From Flavobacteriaceae bacterium (GTDB lineage: Bacteria; Bacteroidota; Bacteroidia; Flavobacteriales; Flavobacteriaceae): a DNA stretch of 8,848 bases. The number at the start of each line of letters is the position of its first letter. Position 1 is the first letter of the stretch. Below the pieces are notes generated by a model. That model was given only the letters and a program-made list of their open reading frames with translations. It ran no database searches and was not told the origin of the DNA. Below are positions 6,650-8,848 of the stretch, piece by piece. The translations under genes were made by a program, and so were the position numbers. The stretch covers positions 1 to 8,848 of the forward strand of contig JABDMQ010000276.1 in NCBI GenBank assembly GCA_013001365.1, given 5' to 3'.

Positions 6650-7809
6650 CGTTCTTTTTCTTCCTTAAGTAAATTCAATTCTCTACTTGTCTGTCCTGCC
6701 ACCGAAGTATTCTCCTCTGCTCTTCTTATTAAATATGGCATTACGTCCTTGACGGGACCAAAAGGCAAGTACTTCGCGATATTGTAACCTTCCTTAGATA
6801 AATTAAAACTAATATGGTCACTCATGCCATATAATTGTCCAAACCAGACACGATTGTCGTCTTTTGGTATGCCTATCTTATCCATAAGTTGCATTGCTTT
6901 ATAACAACTTTCTTCATTATGGGTACCAATAAAAAGAGATATTTCCTGAATATTACCAAGTATGTAGGCCATAGACTCATTGAAATTCAAATCTGTGGTC
7001 TTCTTATCTTTACAAATCGGTGAGGGATAATCCTTTGCCTCTGCCCTGTCTCTTTCTTTCTCCATATAGGCACCTCTAACGATTTTCATTCCTATTTTAA
7101 ATTCATCTCTTTTAGCACGCTTATGTAATTCTTTCAAGTAGGGCAACCTATCCCATCGATATGTCTGTAACGTGTTGTAAACAATAGGTTTGTCCCTATT
7201 GTAAATTTTCATCATTTCTTCAACCAGATCGTCTGCAGCATCTTGCATCCAACTTTCTTCAGCATCGATAAGAATCTCAACATCCTTTTCTTTGGCAATT
7301 TTACAAATTCTATGGTATCGTTTGACAACTCTAGACCATTCCTGCTTTTCTTCTAGAGATAATACTCCTCCGGCGCCAACTTTCTCATACAAATCAAACC
7401 GGCCAAGACCGGTAGGCTTAAATACAGCAATTGGCATTGCCTCTTTATTAGCCGCAAAATTTATGATTTCAATAGTCCTTTTTGCAACCGCATCAAATTG
7501 ATCTTCACTTTCCTTGCCTTCAACTGAATAATCGAGTACTGTACATACTCCCTTAGTGAACATTTTATCGATAACAGGAATACAATCTTCTTCATTAACT
7601 CCACCACAAAAATGGTCGAATACAGTAGCTCGTATCAATCCTTCGACTGGTAAATTGGCTTTTATTGCGAAATTGGTCGCAGCAGTGCCGATTCTAACCA
7701 ACGGTTGGTGTGAAATCATCTTGAACAAGAAATAGGCGCGCTCTAATTCTGAATCGGTTTTCAATTCAAAGGCGATTTCAGTATTGTCAAAAAGTCTTTG
7801 TTCAGTCAA
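6637..7809 (-). CDS. Proline dehydrogenase (FAD-dependent, single-function)
   Basis: This enzyme oxidises L-proline to delta-1-pyrroline-5-carboxylate and passes electrons through FAD to the respiratory quinone pool, the first step of proline catabolism. The 390-residue protein is a stand-alone PRODH barrel without the PutA dehydrogenase half. Family blocks are all visible: D93-Y-S-V-E-G-K, F130-K131-P-T-G-L-G-R, I181-D-A-E-E-S-W, N212-T-L-Q215-T-Y, K242-I-V-R245-G-A-Y, G295-T-H-N, Q325-L-Y-G-M-S-D, and the substrate/FAD signature Y347-L-P-F-G then Y359-L-I-R362-R363-A-E-E-N. No ATG or GTG gives a full N-terminus. The frame is closed by TGA at 7815-7813, and TTG at 7809-7807 is the only start that keeps the L-F-D-N-T-E-I-A-F segment usual near the start of this family. 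It converges on the kinase gene with a 6-nt stop overlap and is divergent from aroB. It is unrelated to glycan synthesis. Confidence 0.95.
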   Translation of the reverse strand: MTEQRLFDNTEIAFELKTDSELERAYFLFKMISHQPLVRIGTAATNFAIKANLPVEGLIRATVFDHFCGGVNEEDCIPVIDKMFTKGVCTVLDYSVEGKESEDQFDAVAKRTIEIINFAANKEAMPIAVFKPTGLGRFDLYEKVGAGGVLSLEEKQEWSRVVKRYHRICKIAKEKDVEILIDAEESWMQDAADDLVEEMMKIYNRDKPIVYNTLQTYRWDRLPYLKELHKRAKRDEFKIGMKIVRGAYMEKERDRAEAKDYPSPICKDKKTTDLNFNESMAYILGNIQEISLFIGTHNEESCYKAMQLMDKIGIPKDDNRVWFGQLYGMSDHISFNLSKEGYNIAKYLPFGPVKDVMPYLIRRAEENTSVAGQTSRELNLLKEEKERRKL

Positions 7810-7828
7810 AAATCAAGGATATTTTAAA

Positions 7829-7836
7829 CAAATATA
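7829..7836 (-). promoter_or_regulatory. Bacteroidota-type -7 element for proline dehydrogenase
   Basis: Read on the minus strand this is TATATTTG, an exact match to the Bacteroidota -7 consensus TAnnTTTG. A TTG lies 24 nt further upstream (complement of CAA 7861-7863), a little beyond the usual -33 spacing. Transcription would begin only about 10-15 nt before the TTG start codon at 7809, giving a very short leader. This placement also agrees with the proposed start. No equally good element is seen on the plus strand for aroB in the same 96-nt gap (7810-7905). Confidence 0.45.
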
Positions 7837-7905
7837 ATTATACTCCTTTTACTTTATTTACAATTTTCTCCTTAATTTCATCACCTTATTATAACTCCTG
7901 AATTG

Positions 7906-8848
7906 ATGCAAACCATTGTAACAAAAAGTAATGCTATTCATTTTAATGAAACATGTTATATCTCGCTTAATGACTATTTAGATACTAATAATTTCTCAAT
8001 GATAATGGTATTGGTAGATGAGAATACTCGAGCGCTTTGCTTACCAAGGTTTCACGAACATATTAAGATAAAAAAGCCATTAGAAATAATTGAAATCCAG
8101 GGTGGGGAATCTTATAAAACAATAGAAACTTGCAATTCTTTATGGCGAAGATTTTCGAAACTTGGAGCTGACAGGAAAAGTCTATTGATCAATCTTGGTG
8201 GAGGTGTAATTACGGATCTTGGAGGGTTTGTAGCCTCAACATTTAAAAGAGGTATAGAATATATTAATATTCCAACTACTCTTCTTTCTATGGTTGATGC
8301 TTCCGTAGGTGGAAAAACTGGCGTTGACCTTGATAATCTCAAGAATCAAATTGGTGTCATAAATTCTGGCGAAATGGTTCTTATTGACACATCTTACCTT
8401 AACACTTTGCCGAAAGAGCAAATATGTTCAGGAATGGCAGAAATGCTTAAACATGGGCTTATCAGAGATGAAGATTATTGGCAAAGAATGAAAGAGTACA
8501 TTGAGAAGGGGCCATCTTCTCAAATTGATAATTTAATCCGTGATTCTGTCATTATTAAAGATGAGATAGTCACAAAGGACCCATTTGAGAGAAATATAAG
8601 AAAGACATTGAATTTTGGCCATACTCTGGGCCATGCTATTGAATCTTATTTCCTGGAGAACAAGGATAAAAAGGATTTATTGCATGGTGAGGCTATAGCT
8701 ATTGGAATGATAATGGAATGTTACTTATCTAATGTCCTACTTGGTTTTCCTATAGAAAAACTAAACAATATCGTACAATTATTCTCAAAGGTTTATACCC
8801 CGATTACAATTCAATCAAGGGATCATGAACATATACTGAACCTTTTAA
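7906..8848 (+). CDS. aroB: 3-dehydroquinate synthase, 3' end cut by the window
   Basis: AroB converts DAHP to 3-dehydroquinate, the second step of the shikimate pathway to aromatic amino acids, using NAD+ and a divalent metal in the cytosol. The frame opens at ATG 7906 and runs without a stop to the last base, giving 314 complete codons plus one base. Family members have about 350-360 residues, so roughly 40 are missing. Seen motifs are N96-L-G-G-G-V-I-T-D-L-G-G-F-V-A-S (NAD site), I122-P-T-T-L-L-S-M-V-D-A-S-V-G-G-K-T, K147-N-Q-I-G, and E179-M-L-K-H-G. The metal-site block L235-N-F-G-H239-T-L-G-H243-A-I-E and H260-G-E-A follow. The likely metal ligands are Glu179, His239 and His260. Gly155 stands where most homologues have Pro after the K-N-x-I-G loop. 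The N-terminus aligns naturally at this ATG. Nothing indicates a defect. The gene is divergent from proline dehydrogenase, with 96 nt between the starts. Confidence 0.95.
   Translation, partial: MQTIVTKSNAIHFNETCYISLNDYLDTNNFSMIMVLVDENTRALCLPRFHEHIKIKKPLEIIEIQGGESYKTIETCNSLWRRFSKLGADRKSLLINLGGGVITDLGGFVASTFKRGIEYINIPTTLLSMVDASVGGKTGVDLDNLKNQIGVINSGEMVLIDTSYLNTLPKEQICSGMAEMLKHGLIRDEDYWQRMKEYIEKGPSSQIDNLIRDSVIIKDEIVTKDPFERNIRKTLNFGHTLGHAIESYFLENKDKKDLLHGEAIAIGMIMECYLSNVLLGFPIEKLNNIVQLFSKVYTPITIQSRDHEHILNLL

Noticed and set aside
6515..6787. Plus-strand 90-codon open frame across the kinase/proDH junction
   Set aside because: It overlaps two strongly supported genes in other frames and shows no recognisable domain or start context.
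8112..8421. Minus-strand open frames within aroB
   Set aside because: aroB has every family motif in the plus frame here; the minus frames are shadows.
8843..8848. TTTTAA at the window end as a possible aroB stop
   Set aside because: The TAA at 8846-8848 is out of frame: the coding frame reads C-T-T, T-T-A and then a single A, so the gene continues past the window.
1..8848. CRISPR array, IS element, phage, toxin-antitoxin or wholly new system
   Set aside because: No spaced direct repeats, transposase motifs, terminal inverted repeats or small paired genes are seen. Every gene has a recognised family, so no new system is claimed.

Overview
This window looks like chromosomal DNA from a member of the Bacteroidota, most likely Flavobacteriaceae. 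The supporting signs are the low G+C content, near absence of Shine-Dalgarno sequences, one exact TAnnTTTG-type -7 promoter element, and the family flavour of the proteins. No species can be named from the sequence alone. 

From left to right it holds: (1) the last 59 codons of a probable SGNH-type hydrolase/acyltransferase-like protein (3-182); (2) a 297-nt AT-rich gap with several small inverted repeats (183-479); (3) a tight, same-strand four-gene block (480-6642) encoding a PglE/EpsN-like sugar aminotransferase, a membrane-anchored PglF/CapD-like UDP-GlcNAc 4,6-dehydratase, a compact Wza-type outer-membrane polysaccharide export lipoprotein, and a Wzc-type chain-length/tyrosine autokinase; (4) a minus-strand proline dehydrogenase (6637-7809) whose stop overlaps the kinase stop tail to tail; (5) a 96-nt divergent promoter region; and (6) the first 314 codons of 3-dehydroquinate synthase, aroB (7906 onward, cut by the window end). 

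The four-gene block is the downstream end of a surface-polysaccharide or glycan locus. The dehydratase and aminotransferase would convert UDP-GlcNAc to a UDP-4-keto-6-deoxy sugar and then to a UDP-4-amino-4,6-dideoxy sugar, which is the bacillosamine-type route. The Wza and Wzc homologues would control polymer length and carry it through the periplasm and outer membrane. Glycosyltransferases, the N-acetyltransferase, flippase, polymerase and any tyrosine phosphatase are not in the window and would be expected upstream. proDH and aroB are core-metabolism genes, so the locus boundary lies exactly at the kinase/proDH junction. 

I see no CRISPR array, IS element, phage gene, RNA gene or unrecognised protein. 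All genes belong to known families. The points worth a second look are details: active-site substitutions in the kinase, the shared six-base double stop, the non-ATG start of proDH, and the structured leader before the glycan genes.
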